From Allolobophora icterica (taxonomy: Eukaryota > Annelida > Clitellata > Crassiclitellata > Lumbricidae): a stretch of DNA of 64,000 nt. The number at the start of each line of letters is the position of its first letter. Positions within the stretch are counted from its first letter, which is position 1. The notes below the pieces were generated by a model. That model had not been told where the DNA came from and ran no database searches. It saw nothing but the letters and a program-made list of their open reading frames with translations. The stretch covers positions 60,999,648-61,063,647 of the forward strand of contig OY744610.1 in the NCBI GenBank assembly GCA_963556255.1, read 5' to 3'. Shown here one piece after another: positions 11,180-23,500 of the stretch. Made by a program: the position numbers and the translations under genes.

Positions 11180-12514
11180 GACAATACAATAATAATACCA
11201 ATGGCATTATGGGTTCACATTCAGAAGTGTAATAAATTTATGAGCTACGCTGGTTCGTACTTATATATCGTTCGTTGTCGCTGTTTTTCAGGTGTGTAAA
11301 GGAGCGTTCTGACCAATTGGCTACTGTAACAGTGCCCCAACATCGTTGTAAGTCGCTTTTGTACGGGTGCGGGCGAGTTGTGGCGCCTTGGATGGACGGA
11401 TGGAAGGGCGTCAGATGTGGGTAAACTCTGAAAACTACAACCATTCCAAGGTTTACGATTACTATTACAAGCCCGGTCAAAGGGGTCAAAGGTTCAAAAG
11501 ATTCAAAGGTTCAAGGATTCGAAAAGCGTAATAATGAATAAACTTGCAATTAAAGGTACACTTGTATTTCGAGCAACTATTCAAGAACCGAGTAAAGGAG
11601 TGGGAATTGAACTCAGTACGAAAAGCTTAGGACTAAAACCCGCAGCAATAAGTTAAGTCACGTCGCACGTTGTTGTGATTGTAAACAAAAGCAGAAGGCG
11701 GTTTCGAACCCCTGTTGTGACTTTGAACGGACCCGTAACAATTCAGCAACGTTGCTCTTGATTGCCGTCACGCACCTGCCCTGGCCTAGGGCGGTTTTAC
11801 ATCTCACTTGGCAGGTTCCATGCGAGCGCATTGGTGGCCTCAGCAGGTGATATAGGTCCCAGCGGAAATACGGATGGAACTATAAGGTACGGTACTTCGC
11901 AATATGCGCTTCACTCCAAACGGACTGTTACTATATAAACACCGGCTTTACACAGACGCGCTCGCGCGCGCGCACGCACGCACGCACACACACACACACA
12001 CACATTATTATGTATATACGGCATATATTTAATATACTTCTTTATATTAATATGCACGTCACACTAAGTGTACAATGCATATTATTCTGTTGATGAATGA
12101 ACGAACGTGTAGGCCTCTTAATTGGTTCTATTGAATGAACTTGTAGGCCTCTTAATTGGGCCTATATTCGGCCTCGTGTAAAAATTCATCCATTAAACGA
12201 ACAAAAGAAACTTAAAAATCTAAGATAATTTGATTCGGAAACAGACGTAATACGGGACAGATCCGTACAGACAGAGAGACAAATAGACAGAGAAATACAG
12301 GTCTACGAAGGCACGGACAGCTATAGAAACGGACACATGAACCCAGGCACGAAATATATATGAACACATTGCATACATACATACATGCAGACAGACAGAC
12401 AGACAGTCTGGCTGGCTGGCTGGCAAGAGACCGACAGATAGACTCACACAGACTGTCAGGCCGAAAGACAGACAGACAGACAGCAAGATGGCAGCAAACA
12501 TAAGCAAGACTAAT
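11180..12514. other. Noncoding stretch with simple repeats
   Basis: No gene was recognised. It contains a (CG)n/(CA)n dinucleotide tract at about 11,955-12,004 and tetranucleotide tracts of CATA, CAGA and TGGC at about 12,372-12,425, with more CAGA near 12,470. 'taggcctcttaattgg' occurs twice near 12,111 and 12,146. The rest appears unique. Confidence 0.6.
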
Positions 12515-12845
12515 AATCCATCTATCTATCTATAATGAACTTATATAGCGCCCCTTCGAGAAATCTACTCATTGGCGCTCCTGACCCAGGCCCGGTCAAA
12601 AAGAAAGGTCTTAAGGTACCAGAGAGGTTCCTGGGGGAGGGAGCGAAGGGAGAAAGTGAGGCCTTTCCAGACGGTAGGACCCACCACGGAGAATTCCCTG
12701 CGCTGCGCCGTAGTAGTACGAGCATAGGGGACAACAAAATCACCCCGAGAGGCCGAGCGCAAGGCACGGCGCCCCGAACAAACGGAAGTTAAACTAAAGA
12801 GCTCGCAGAGGTAGGCCGGGGCCCGCCCTAGGACACAATGCCACG
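12515..12845 (-). mobile_element. L2-like LINE 3' fragment
   Basis: On the minus strand the frame from 12,762 to 12,565 reads 'VVPYARTTTAQRREFSVVGP', then 'WKGLTFSLRSLPQ', the C-terminal tail of an L2/CR1-like ORF2. The 3' end follows with a GGCGCC...GGGGCGC hairpin, 'tatataagttcat' and an (AGAT)n tail ending near 12,515. It is 5'-truncated at about 12,845, where the next LINE fragment's tail begins, so that second element seems to have inserted beside or into it. Confidence 0.7.
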
Positions 12846-13845
12846 CCGTGGTGGAGACGACGACAACGACGACAACGACAACAGCTTTATTGCATCAACT
12901 GACAAGTAATCATATCACATATTTCTGTAGTTCCTTATACATGTACAATGACCGTTTAAAACTTAACAGACAGGAAATGGCTATAATTTAATATCCTGTA
13001 ACATAAAAAGAGAGAAAGAAAAGAGAAACAAATTATTGCCTATACCTTAGTACGTTGTCAGGAGAGGCAAAGGGTGCCCCCTAAGGGACCAGAGTCCCGC
13101 TAAGCGGGGATACCCAGCTGGTTCAGGCGATAGGTTACTAGTGGTTCGTCTAAATTATAGCCCACTCATAAACTATTTTTACTATGCAATGTTTGATTTG
13201 AGAGGGGCTCGTAAGGTTTTGCTCCTTAATTAACCTTAACTAATCTTAATTACTAAAAGTAAGGTGAACTTCACAGGCGCTGGGCTCCGGCTCCATCCTC
13301 TGAGTAAATCCCTGGCGGGGTCAGGTCGAGCAGATACCATCATTACTTGTAGTCAGGATGAAATCCTTCATTAGCCTTTTAAACCGATGTCTGGTCTGTG
13401 CGGATTGGATATGGGGCGGTATAGTGTTCCATATCTGCGGTCCCATAGATTTAACGTTGAAGGTTCTAAGATTAGTGCGGGCTTTAATTGGCCTATATAA
13501 TGGTGCTCCTCTAGTGTTGTGGCTGTGCCAGACTGATGCCTTCGAGAAATAATTTACATAGGAGTCAGGTAAAAGGTTGTGTTCAAAACAGTAGAATAAA
13601 TCTGCTATTTGGTAGTTTCTAATTTGAGTAATATTTAACAGTTTCAGGCTAGTAAATATAGGTCGTGTACTGGTACTGTTTGCTACTCCCTCAATCAATC
13701 TAATGGCTTTTTTTTGTAAGGTTACCAATTTTTGTAGACGAGACGGATATGTATGCAATTTAATGTATGCAATGCTGTAGCGTATGAACTGTTGTGTTTG
13801 GTCAATGTAATCTGGGTAGAATCCTAATTTGCCAGTAACACGGAA
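12846..13845 (-). mobile_element. 5'-truncated CR1/L2-like LINE with ORF2 C terminus
   Basis: The minus-strand frame at 13,758-13,321 encodes 145 residues from the end of a jockey/CR1-like reverse transcriptase. Landmarks are 'LQKLVTLQKKAIRLI', 'PIFTSLKLLNI', 'HSHNTRGAPLY' and 'MGPQIWNTIPPHI'. In-frame residues upstream ('YPDYIDQTQQFIR') extend it to about 13,830. The 3' end has AATAAA ('gcaataaagctg' on the minus strand at about 12,880) and a GTTGTC-type tail at 12,855-12,880. All catalytic motifs are missing, so it is a dead copy. Confidence 0.75.
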
Positions 13846-13849
13846 ACAT

Positions 13850-14540
13850 CCCCATCGTAATCGTAAACTCGTTTTCTGATCCTCGTCATACGAAAGCTAG
13901 TGGGCAGATCTTTCCCATGCCCTTTCTTTTTGAAAAAAATGTTTTTGCTAAATTACTCAAAACGGCTATAATTAGTAAAAAAAAACATAAAGACCAAAAA
14001 GATAGCTCTTATCACGACCTACAACGTAACAAAGAACACATGGAAATCGGATAAGAAATGGCCGATATACAAGTGATTTAAAAAGTCCGTTTTCTGCCAT
14101 CTTGAATCCAACATGGCGGCTAAGCGATCAATAAGCGGGTCATGTGACCAATTATTTTGACACTTTCATGACCTATAATAACCCTGTGAGGTCAAACTGA
14201 GGGTACATTGAAGTGCACACGAAACATGAGCTAGCTCCTTGACTATGTGATCTTCCAGTTGATGTGTACGGTTTATGAACTCAATATAACTGAGTTAGCC
14301 AGAGGGCGCATGCAAACCGGAAACTTGTGTAAAGAACTTTAGTCGGTAGGTTGAGCGAAATTACGTATTTATAACGTCATACGTGCCTATATAAAGGTGT
14401 CTAAATAGGCCGAGCAGTTATAGTTTTCTTCTAACTTTAACGACATCTATAGCGGCTTGAGATCCGTTGGCTACAACAACTGACTTCATGCTGCCATTAA
14501 CGATAACACGAAAAGTAAGCGGTTAAAGAATTCAGTTATA
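13850..14540. other. Noncoding, apparently unique sequence
   Basis: No credible coding frame or structural RNA was seen. A family A-like motif ('ttaacgacatctatagcggc') and 'tatataaaggtgtctaaata' occur at about 14,390-14,475, linking the right end to the motif families elsewhere in the left half. Confidence 0.5.
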
Positions 14541-14762
14541 TATATTTCGGATATTTCTATAGCGCCTCCTCAAGTCTACTACTACTCAGAGGCGCTCCCA
14601 ACTACAGCATTTGATACTGTGTCGGAGTTTTCACGCCGAAGCGCCACGAGCAACTGCGAGTGAAGGACTTGCCCAAGGTCCGTACGCAGCGGCTAGAGTG
14701 GAATTCGAACCTGCAACCCTACGGTCACAAGGCGCCGAACTTACCACTGAGCCACCACGACC
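14541..14762 (-). mobile_element. tRNA-derived SINE with L2-like LINE tail (copy 2)
   Basis: On the minus strand the tRNA-like head has an A box 'TGGCTCAGTGGTAAG' (14,738-14,757) and a B box 'GGTTCGAATTCCACTC' (14,696-14,711), both close to the RNA polymerase III consensus. The body contains 'GGGCAAGTCCTTCACTCGCA'. The 3' end is an L2-like tail, with the hairpin 'GAGCGCCTCTGAG'...'GAGGAGGCGC' and then 'tatagaaatatccgaaat'. This is the clearest SINE in the window. It inserted just before repeat R1 copy III. Confidence 0.8.
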
Positions 14763-15400
14763 CACATATAACGCGGCTTGTACACGAATTAAAGGCGTCG
14801 AAGGAGAACCTTATGTTTTCTTAGTATTTCATATTTTAACAATATCCTATAAGATAGATGATCTTAAGGTAGGCGGTAGACTATTCATCATAGCAGAGAC
14901 TCGGTCATTTACTTTAAACTTACTATTTAACAGTGATATTGCAGATAGGCTTCAATCTTTGCCGCAAGTTTCAACATAGGAAGCTTCATAGACATAATTT
15001 GCGGACACCATGCGGATATGCTAGCTTTGTGATGCTACTAGTAAATTTCGTCTATCGGCAACAGATCCAACGTTTGCAGTGGTCAGAGTTTTGAATAACG
15101 CACATCCTGCATGTATATACTCACCACTAAACACGATGGATTTGTGTAAGAAATTCAGAGAACGAATTCAAATTTCCAGACAATCGCTGAACTAAATCTC
15201 GGTAGAATTTCAAAAAATCAATTGAAATGGCCGAGATAAAAAATTAGCCTAATTGGACATGGATAAAAATACTGCGCATGGACTTATCTAAATGAATCGA
15301 TAATTTACAACAAGCATATAATTATAGAGTGAGAGTCGCTTGATTATTGCTCTTCCATTCATGCGGGTCTTCAACTCGGGTCCGGATCGACCGACTTGAG
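14763..15400. repeat. Dispersed repeat R1, copy III
   Basis: It has the same landmark order as the copies at 140-680 and 1,580-2,237, including 'gaattaaaggcgtcgaagga', 'tgcggatatgctagctttgt' and 'tttccagacaatcgctga'. It reads through the point at which copy II is interrupted near 2,238, so it shows the uninterrupted state. Confidence 0.65.
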
Positions 15401-15464
15401 CGGCTTTACAGTGCGGCTGCATGTCTCATCGGTGGTTTCGCCAAGACTGACCGTGTCTCTAACT

Positions 15465-15885
15465 ATATGTAATGAAATGTAATGTAATTACTAATTAGTA
15501 ACTTCTATTGCGCCGGTGTCTAATGCACAAGGCATCAACCGATGGCACACCAGAACCAAGCCGTAATCAGGTCGATATCCAGAGATCAGTCCGTAAGACA
15601 GAGAGGCAGCCTATGTTGGATATGCAATTTGAAAGAGGTAAATTTTGAGCTTTGAACGAAATGACACAAGTGACTGAGCACAGCGCACAGAGACAGGAAG
15701 AGAGTTTCAGAAAGTAGGTCCGGCAACGAAAAAGCTCGTTCACTAAGAACAGTTCTGAATGTAGATATGACCAGACAACGAAAATTAGATGACCTCGTTG
15801 AATAATGATAAGTCTGGGGAGTAAAAACTGATTTTAAGTATTGTGGCAAGCCAGAATTCAAAGTTTTATAAAGGATGATGCCCAA
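15465..15885 (-). mobile_element. L2/CR1-like LINE 3' fragment
   Basis: The minus-strand frame 15,885-15,586 carries 'YKTLNSGLPQYLKSVFTPQT', then 'YHYSTRSSNFRC' and 'LSERAFS', the usual ORF2 tail. A frameshift probably lies near 'SLPDLLSETLF'. The 3' untranslated part ends in a degenerate TTACA tail near 15,465. A short relic of the same 3' end is at about 31,765-31,842 and its copy near 51,775-51,852 ('aattagtaacttctaatgca'). Confidence 0.65.
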
Positions 15886-15959
15886 CTATATGCCAGGGAT
15901 CCTGCACTTGCTTCCATTTCCTCAGCGCCTCTCTTTGCCGATCTCTTCTCTGGTCTGGA

Positions 15960-17168
15960 GGTTCCTGTTGTACCTGCGGGAGCTTTGTCGTCCCGTCTCG
16001 TCCTATGGCAGTCGCCGTCCTCTTCATTCTGATCCTATCTGACTGACCCTTTTGCCCGTACAGTCACAATCCAACAGCATCTCTTCTCAGTTGCTGGCAG
16101 TGTCACGTGAACTGGGTTCCCTTGGGAGGTGAGCCTGGCTGCCTCTCTCTGGTTCATCCCTTGCCGAACCTGCCTGAAGGCAGAGAGCCAGAAGAACAAG
16201 TAGTTTCAGTGATTACAACCATATACTTTTTAATACGACCGAGGTAAATATAGGAAACGGTGAACACTTTTTAAAGGTGTTTATCACCAGCTCTGCACTT
16301 CGTTGAGGTACAAGCGTTTTCTGCAGAGCTGGCAACTGATAGCGCTATTATTTAGCTAGTTGCTGTTTAACGACGCTGTGTCGTAGCAAAAATGATTATA
16401 ATAGCCTTCCTCCTTTATCCAGGCTCGGTACTGGCACTACGGGAGTACGGACAGCGGCGAAGTTTGAACTACTAAAACTTCTAAAACTACATTTTTCGAC
16501 ATGTCGTTAACGTCAATAAGGATTTTTTTAGCATTTTCACTGCTAACCCGAACTTCTATATAAGTATTAGATGCATTGGATTCAGCAGTTTAGCGACAAC
16601 TTGCGGCATCAAATGCCGCTATAAAAATGTACAGCTTCACTCTACCGTTGCTTATCGTCTCTATTTCCCGATTGGGTGGATGGGTCCTGAGATTAACGAC
16701 ATCTTATGGCAACAAAGGCCGTTGAAGTCGACAGAAATTATATTGGTTTAATACAGCCCACTATGTTATGTTACTCAAATGCATGTCTCCCTCATTTGAA
16801 ATGGAAGCAAGTGCAGGATCCCTGGCATATAGTGGGGATCATCCTTTATAAAGTACATCACTTCATTTCTAACACTTTTTAGCATGCTGGCGTTATATCA
16901 ATTGCTCCACACGTGCATACATTATATATTCTGTTTCAATCAGATTTAAAAATGTGCAATGTTGACAAAAGATGATCTGTGTGGCAAATTAATCAAAGTT
17001 TTGCAGCAATAGTCACACATACGATATTTGTTTAAATTTAAAAGAAATATTTTTAATGAATATTTATAATCTAATTTTTGAATTATGAAATAGCTTTGTA
17101 AGTTTACATAACCTGTAATTACGACAATTTTCAACAATATATCATCATCATCATAATCATCGTCGTCG

Positions 17169-17228
<60 letters not shown>

Positions 17229-20200
17229 TCCTCCTCCTCATCATCATCATCATCATCGTCGTCGTCGTCGTCGTCGTCGTCATCATCATCATTATTATCA
17301 CACATTACTTGCTATAGCGCCATTCAACCTGTGATCAGCAGCGCCTAACACGTTTATCATTTAATGCAATCAAACAAATTTGCATAAATATATGCAGTCA
17401 TTGTAAACAATATTTCTTATTATAGTTAAAAATTCTTACACAAGTAATCACTCAATTCAAACAAGAAATATTAACATGCTATAGAATTATACAATGTATT
17501 TATTAGAATGCAATAACTAAAAATCTAGAAATCCACTAACCAAAGTCTGTAGAAAACATCAGAAACAATATAACCTACAAAACCCGCCTTTACTGATATG
17601 GCTGACCAACCTAAAGACTTTACTTTGTACGCAGCCTACATCAAGCAAATTCTTATGTTGAATTCTAGTTTCAATAATTTACACTTATCTCTTAATACAT
17701 TAGAGATACTTTCTTTGCTACAATGTAATAATAGATCTATATTCTTTTATTTGACAAGAACTGCCCAATAGAGATGGTTGAATACCCAGATTGAACGGGT
17801 TAATGTATATAGCGGAGGAAAGCACGATTAAAAAGGTGTCTAAACCCAATCGAAATTTACTAGTACTATTTCCTCTGTCAAATGACACCTAGCGGCTGAC
17901 AGGATTGTTCACGTCAACCTCACCTTTTCAATTATTCCTACCCTGACTCAGCTGATGTCCGCCTTCCAATTCTCGCCCTAAACGACTCCCGCCTTAACAT
18001 ATGCTCTGCCTCCTCTCTTGATTTGGCCCTCTGGAAACCCGACTCGGAAATCAAAACCTCATCTGATTTCACGTAGCGCTCGTAAATAGGCTGGTACCCT
18101 GCGCTTGGCCTTCGAGTGGCGCTTTAGAAGTTTAGAGATTACGATTAACCTTGGACATGTTATTTGCTCTCAATTCAATCACCAATTAGATTCCAATGGC
18201 TTAGCGACATCTGACGGTATCAAAGGCCATTGGCGTCATTTGATACCATAAGATACTTTAAACTTCTGGAATCTAGGAAATAGTTAAAGCAATAGCAACT
18301 TAGTTAGGAATAAAGCGCGAGTGGGAGAGAAAGAACTGAATACTGTTTCCTTAACGACCGTAAAGGCGTTGGATGCCACTAGATGTCTTTTAAAACACTG
18401 GATCCAATCCAATCTTTGGGTTATAGACACAATCACTGTGATGCTTAGAACAGAGGCGGATCTACCATGGATCTAATTAAGCTGAAGCGTCATGGCCCCA
18501 TGCCCCAGCCCCCAGAAGCGACTCAGACTATAGACATAGGTTTCTTCCGTGTCGTTTTGCCAGTTGGCCCCCATAACAGTTCAAGCTTCAGGGCTAAAAT
18601 ATATAGTTCCGCCTTTGGCTTAGTCTGAATGCATGTCAGTAAAGGTTAACGTCAATGGTGTGGCAAACACAAGATGTCGTTAAACATAGAATGTTAGTAA
18701 ATTTATAAAGCTTGGCTTAGACACACGCTATAAATAATAATTTTCACTCTTCATATTTTGCTGAAACGCCGCCACTACCGTACCTGTGGTAGCGCCAATG
18801 CCAAGCCTGAAAAAAGGAGGAGGGCGACGCTAATCATCTTTGTTATGACACAATGTCGTAAAGCAGCAACTATCCAACCTGTCGTTAACATAGATCGGCA
18901 TTTGTGAGTGAATTGGTTAGGTAAGTTTGGCGCTAAATCCTTAGCAGCCTTAAGATGTCATTGCACACTGCATATTCTACGAATGATATAGTGGCTTTTT
19001 AGACACCTTTAAACCAAATCATTTCTACGCCATATATATCTCTGGATCATATACTATCGATAACTCAGCAACATACTGCTTGATATTTCGTACTCTGGCA
19101 TTGCCAGACCTAAGCTTTGAGAAAGGAGGTGGCGACACTAATCATCATTATTATGTCACAATGTCATTAAACAGCAACTAACTACCCATCCGCCACTGCC
19201 CTACCGGTGGCAGTAGTCCCAAGCCTGGAAAAAGAGGAGGGCGATGCTAGTCATCTTTGTTACAACACAGTGTCGTAAATTAAACAGAAACTAACAAATC
19301 AACGGCCTTTGTTGCGGTAAGAATTCGTTAAGCGGTTTGGATCATAGGATCATTGGATCTTCCTAGATTAAGAGAGATCGACGTCAATCACAGCTATAGG
19401 CTGTCTTCGTCGAACACCAAATACTACTGATATTGTTAGGCCCTAATTGAACACTTTTAAATCGCATCATTCGGATGCTCTAAATACCTCATTATACATG
19501 CCAAAATATTTATGGCGACGTCAACGTCCTTTTTTGCCACCAGATGTCGTTATAAACTCTGGATCCATCTATCCAGTTTCGTTACAGAATGATTTTCACA
19601 AATAGGGTGAAATTGACGTCAACGACCCTCTGCAACCATTATGAAGTCGTTAAACTTTGAACAATAGCAATATTACAGTACTGAGGTATGACGATAGTGA
19701 TGATGATAATCGTAGCGACAATGACGATAAATAATAGTAATAATGCTAGTTATAATGACACCTTTCTTTGAGCCGGATAACTTTACCCCGCTGCTACTAC
19801 GAAAATAGCAGGTTCTCTTTCAACACCTTTAATTCACCTAGACACTACGTTATATACTTCTGAATTTCGTTTAATCGCTGACTACAAACCATCCGCCTCC
19901 GTAATGGAAGTGTAACGTCATTATACAACATACGAATGGTGAAAACTGTTCAAAATAATTTTTGTCAACGTCAGCGGTCTTTGTTGCCGCAAGATGTCGT
20001 TAGACACTGGATCCATCTGTCGTCAAGTTTCATTTAATTTTGTACAACGATCGCAAGATGTCGTTAAAATGAAAGACAATCGAAACTGCAAAAATATCGA
20101 AGAAACTATCAAATTGTCGTCAACTGTTATTGATATCATACGGGACAAGGATTGCCAGGACGTCGAGAAAGTCGCCCAGTTATGCTACTTTTCAATGCGC

Positions 20201-20400
20201 TAGAGACCGAAAATTTCGTGATCGCGATGTTGCGGGATTTAGGCTACCTTTAAATTAGCCCGGCGATCGCTTATGTGACCTTATAAATTCTAATAATATT
20301 GGTGTTTTGGCAGTTGTCACTGTTGTTGCTGTTGTTGCCAGTGTTGTTATTGTTGTTGCTACTGTTGTAGTTATTATTATTATTATTATCACTATTATTA
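15960..20400. repeat. Segmental duplication, copy b
   Basis: Homologous to copy a over P (about 15,985-17,140), microsatellite M (17,140-17,305) and Q (17,306-20,290). It ends in the TTG-rich start of the M' zone. It then switches inside an ATC tract (20,410-20,562) into a second Q, which is copy c. It contains about 235 bp (18,391-18,627) shared with c (21,664-21,896) but missing from a. Family A and B motifs occur throughout and no host gene is evident. Confidence 0.8.
17140..17305. repeat. (ATC)n/(GTC)n microsatellite M, copy b
   Basis: A trinucleotide tract with an interrupting 'caaaatcctcctcctca'. The right flank matches that of the tract at 4,545-4,715. A poly-Asp frame on the minus strand is a repeat translation. 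Confidence 0.95.
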
Positions 20401-20409
20401 ATAATCAGC

Positions 20410-20562
<153 letters not shown>

Positions 20563-23500
20563 ACACAGTACTTGCTATGGCGCCATTCAACCTGTGATCA
20601 GCAGCGCCTTACACATTTATCATTTAATGCAATCAAACAAATTTGCATAAATATATGCAATCATTGTAAACAATATTTCTTATTATAGTTATAAATTCTT
20701 ACACAAGTAATCACTCAATACAAACAAGAAATATTAACATGCTATAGAATTATACAATGTATTTATTAGAATGCAATAACTAAAAATCTAGAAATCCACT
20801 AACCAAAGTCTGTAGAAAACATCAGAAACAATATAACCTACAAAACCCGCCTTTACTGATATGGCTGACCAACCTAAAGACTTTACTTTGTACGCAGCCT
20901 ACATCAAGCAAATTCTTATGTTGAATTTTAGTTTCAATAATTTACACTTATCTCTTAATACATTAGAGATACTTTCTTTGCTACAACGTAATAATAGATT
21001 TATATTCTTTTATTTGACAAGAACTACCCAGAAGAGATGGTTGAATACCCAGATTGAACGGATTAATGTTTATATAGCGGTAGAAACCACGATTAAAAAG
21101 GTGTCTAAACCCAATCGAAATTTACTAGTACTATTTCCTCTGTCAAATGACACCTAGCGGCTGACAGGATTGTTCACGTCAACCTCACCTTTTCAATTAT
21201 TCCTACCCTGACTCAGCTGATGTCCGCCTCCCAGTTCTCGCCCTAAACGACTCCCGCCTTAACAGATGCTCTGCCTCCTCTCTTGATCTGGCCCTCTGGA
21301 AACCCGACTCGGAAATCCTTTGGAAAACCTCACCTGATTTCACGTAGCGCTCGTAAATAGGCTGGTACCCTGCGCTTGGCCTTCGAGTGGCGCTTTAGAA
21401 GTTTAGAGATTACGATTAACCTTGCACATGTTATTTTCTCTCAGTTCAATCACCAATTAGATTCCAATGGCTTAGCGACATCTAACGGTATCAAAGGCCG
21501 TTGACGTCATATGACGCCATAAGATACTTTAAACTCCTGGAATCTAGGAAATATCTAAAGTAGTAGCAACATAGTTAGGAATATAGCACGAGTGGGAGAG
21601 AGAGAGAACTGAAAACTGTTTCCTTTACAACCGTAAAGGCGTTGGATGCCACAAGATGTCTTTTAAAACACTGGATCCAATCCAATCTTTGGGTTATAGA
21701 CACAATCACTGTGATGCTTAGCAGAGGCGGATCTAACATGGAACTAATCAAGCTGAAGCGTCAGGGCCCCATGCCTCAGCCCCCAGAAGCACTCAGACTA
21801 TAGACATAGGTTTCTTCCGTGTCGTTTTGCCAATGGGCCCCCATAACCGTTCAAACTTCAGGGCTAAAAAATATAGTTCCGCCTCTGGCTTAGTTTGAAT
21901 GTATGTTAGTAAAGGTTAACGCCAATGGCCTGGCAAACACAAGATGTCGTTAAACATAGACTGTTAGTAAATTTATAAAGCTTTGCTAAGACACCACGCT
22001 ATAAATAATAATAATTTTCACTCTTCATTTGCTGAAACGTCGCCATTACCCTACCTGTGGTAGCGCCAATCCCAAGCCTGAAAAATGGGGAGGGCGACGC
22101 TAATCATCTTTGTTATGACACCGTGTCGTTAAACAACAACTCACCAACCTATCTTTAACATAGATCGGCATTTGGTTAGGTAAGTTTGACGCTAAATCCC
22201 TAGCAGCCTTAAAATGTCATTCACACTGCATATTCTACGAATAATATAATGGCTTTTTAGACACCTTTAAACCAAGTCGTTTCGACGCCATATATTTCTC
22301 TGGATCATAAAATATCGATAACTCAGCAATGTAGTCTATTAAAGTTCGTACTCTGGCATTGCCAGACCCAAGTTTTGAGACAGGAAGTGACGACACTAAT
22401 CATCTTTGTCATGACAGTGTCATTAAACAGCAACTAACTTCCCATCCGCCACTGTCCTACATGTGGTGGTGCCAGTCCCAAGCCTGGAAAAAGAGGAAGG
22501 CGATGCTAGTCATCTTTGTTACGACAGAGCGTCGTAAATTAAACACAAACTAGCCAATCAACGGCCTTTGTTGCCATAAGAGTTCTTTAACCCGTTGGTA
22601 CCCTGGGTTCCGATAGTCATCTGTCTTCCTAGATTAAGAGAGATCGACGTCAATCACAAACCACAGGATGTCGTCGAACACAAAATACTACCGATATATA
22701 GTTAGGCCCTCATTGAACACTTTTAAATCGTATCAATCTGATGCTATAAATACCTCATTATATTTTATACCAAAATGTTTCTGGCGACGTCCTTTGTTGC
22801 CACCAGATGTCGTTATAAACTCTGGATCCATCCATCCAGTTTTAAATAATCGGGAATGCAATCCACAGATTTCTACAACGGCCCTGTAAGCCATAAGATG
22901 TCGTTAAACTCTGAATAATAATAGTATCACTAAGGTATGACGATAGTGATGATGATAATCGTAGCGACACAGATGATAGATAATAGTAACCGTGGTAGTT
23001 ATAATGACACCTTTCTTTCATCTCTGTTACCTTACTCCGACACTACTCCGAAAATATCAGGTTCTTTTTACACACCTTTAATTCATCTTGATACCGCGTG
23101 ATATACTTCTGAGTTTCGTTTTCATCGCTGAGTACGAAATACGCTAATCGATCATTGAAATGTAACGTGAATATACAATTAAACGAACGGTGAGAGCTGT
23201 TCAAAATAATTTCTGTCAACGGCCTGGATTCATTCGACGTCAAGTTTCATTTCACAACGGTCGTAAGATGTCGTTCAAAATGACAGACAATCGAAATCGC
23301 AAAACTGAAGAAACCGTTAAAATGTCGAAGTAACTATCAAATTGTCGTCAATTGATTTCATACAGGAAAGAATTGAGAGGACGTCGCGAATATTGCCAGT
23401 TTCGCTACTTTTCAATGCAGAAGTGACTGAAAATTTCGCGTTCGCGACGTTGTGGGATTTGGACTACTTTAAAAATTGTTCAGCGATCGCTTGTGTGACT

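Noticed and set aside
14690..14762. Functional tRNA gene on the minus strand
   Set aside because: A and B boxes are good, but the sequence continues directly into a SINE body and LINE tail, and I could not fold a proper acceptor stem.
16946..17305. Poly-Asp frame
   Set aside because: Microsatellite translation.
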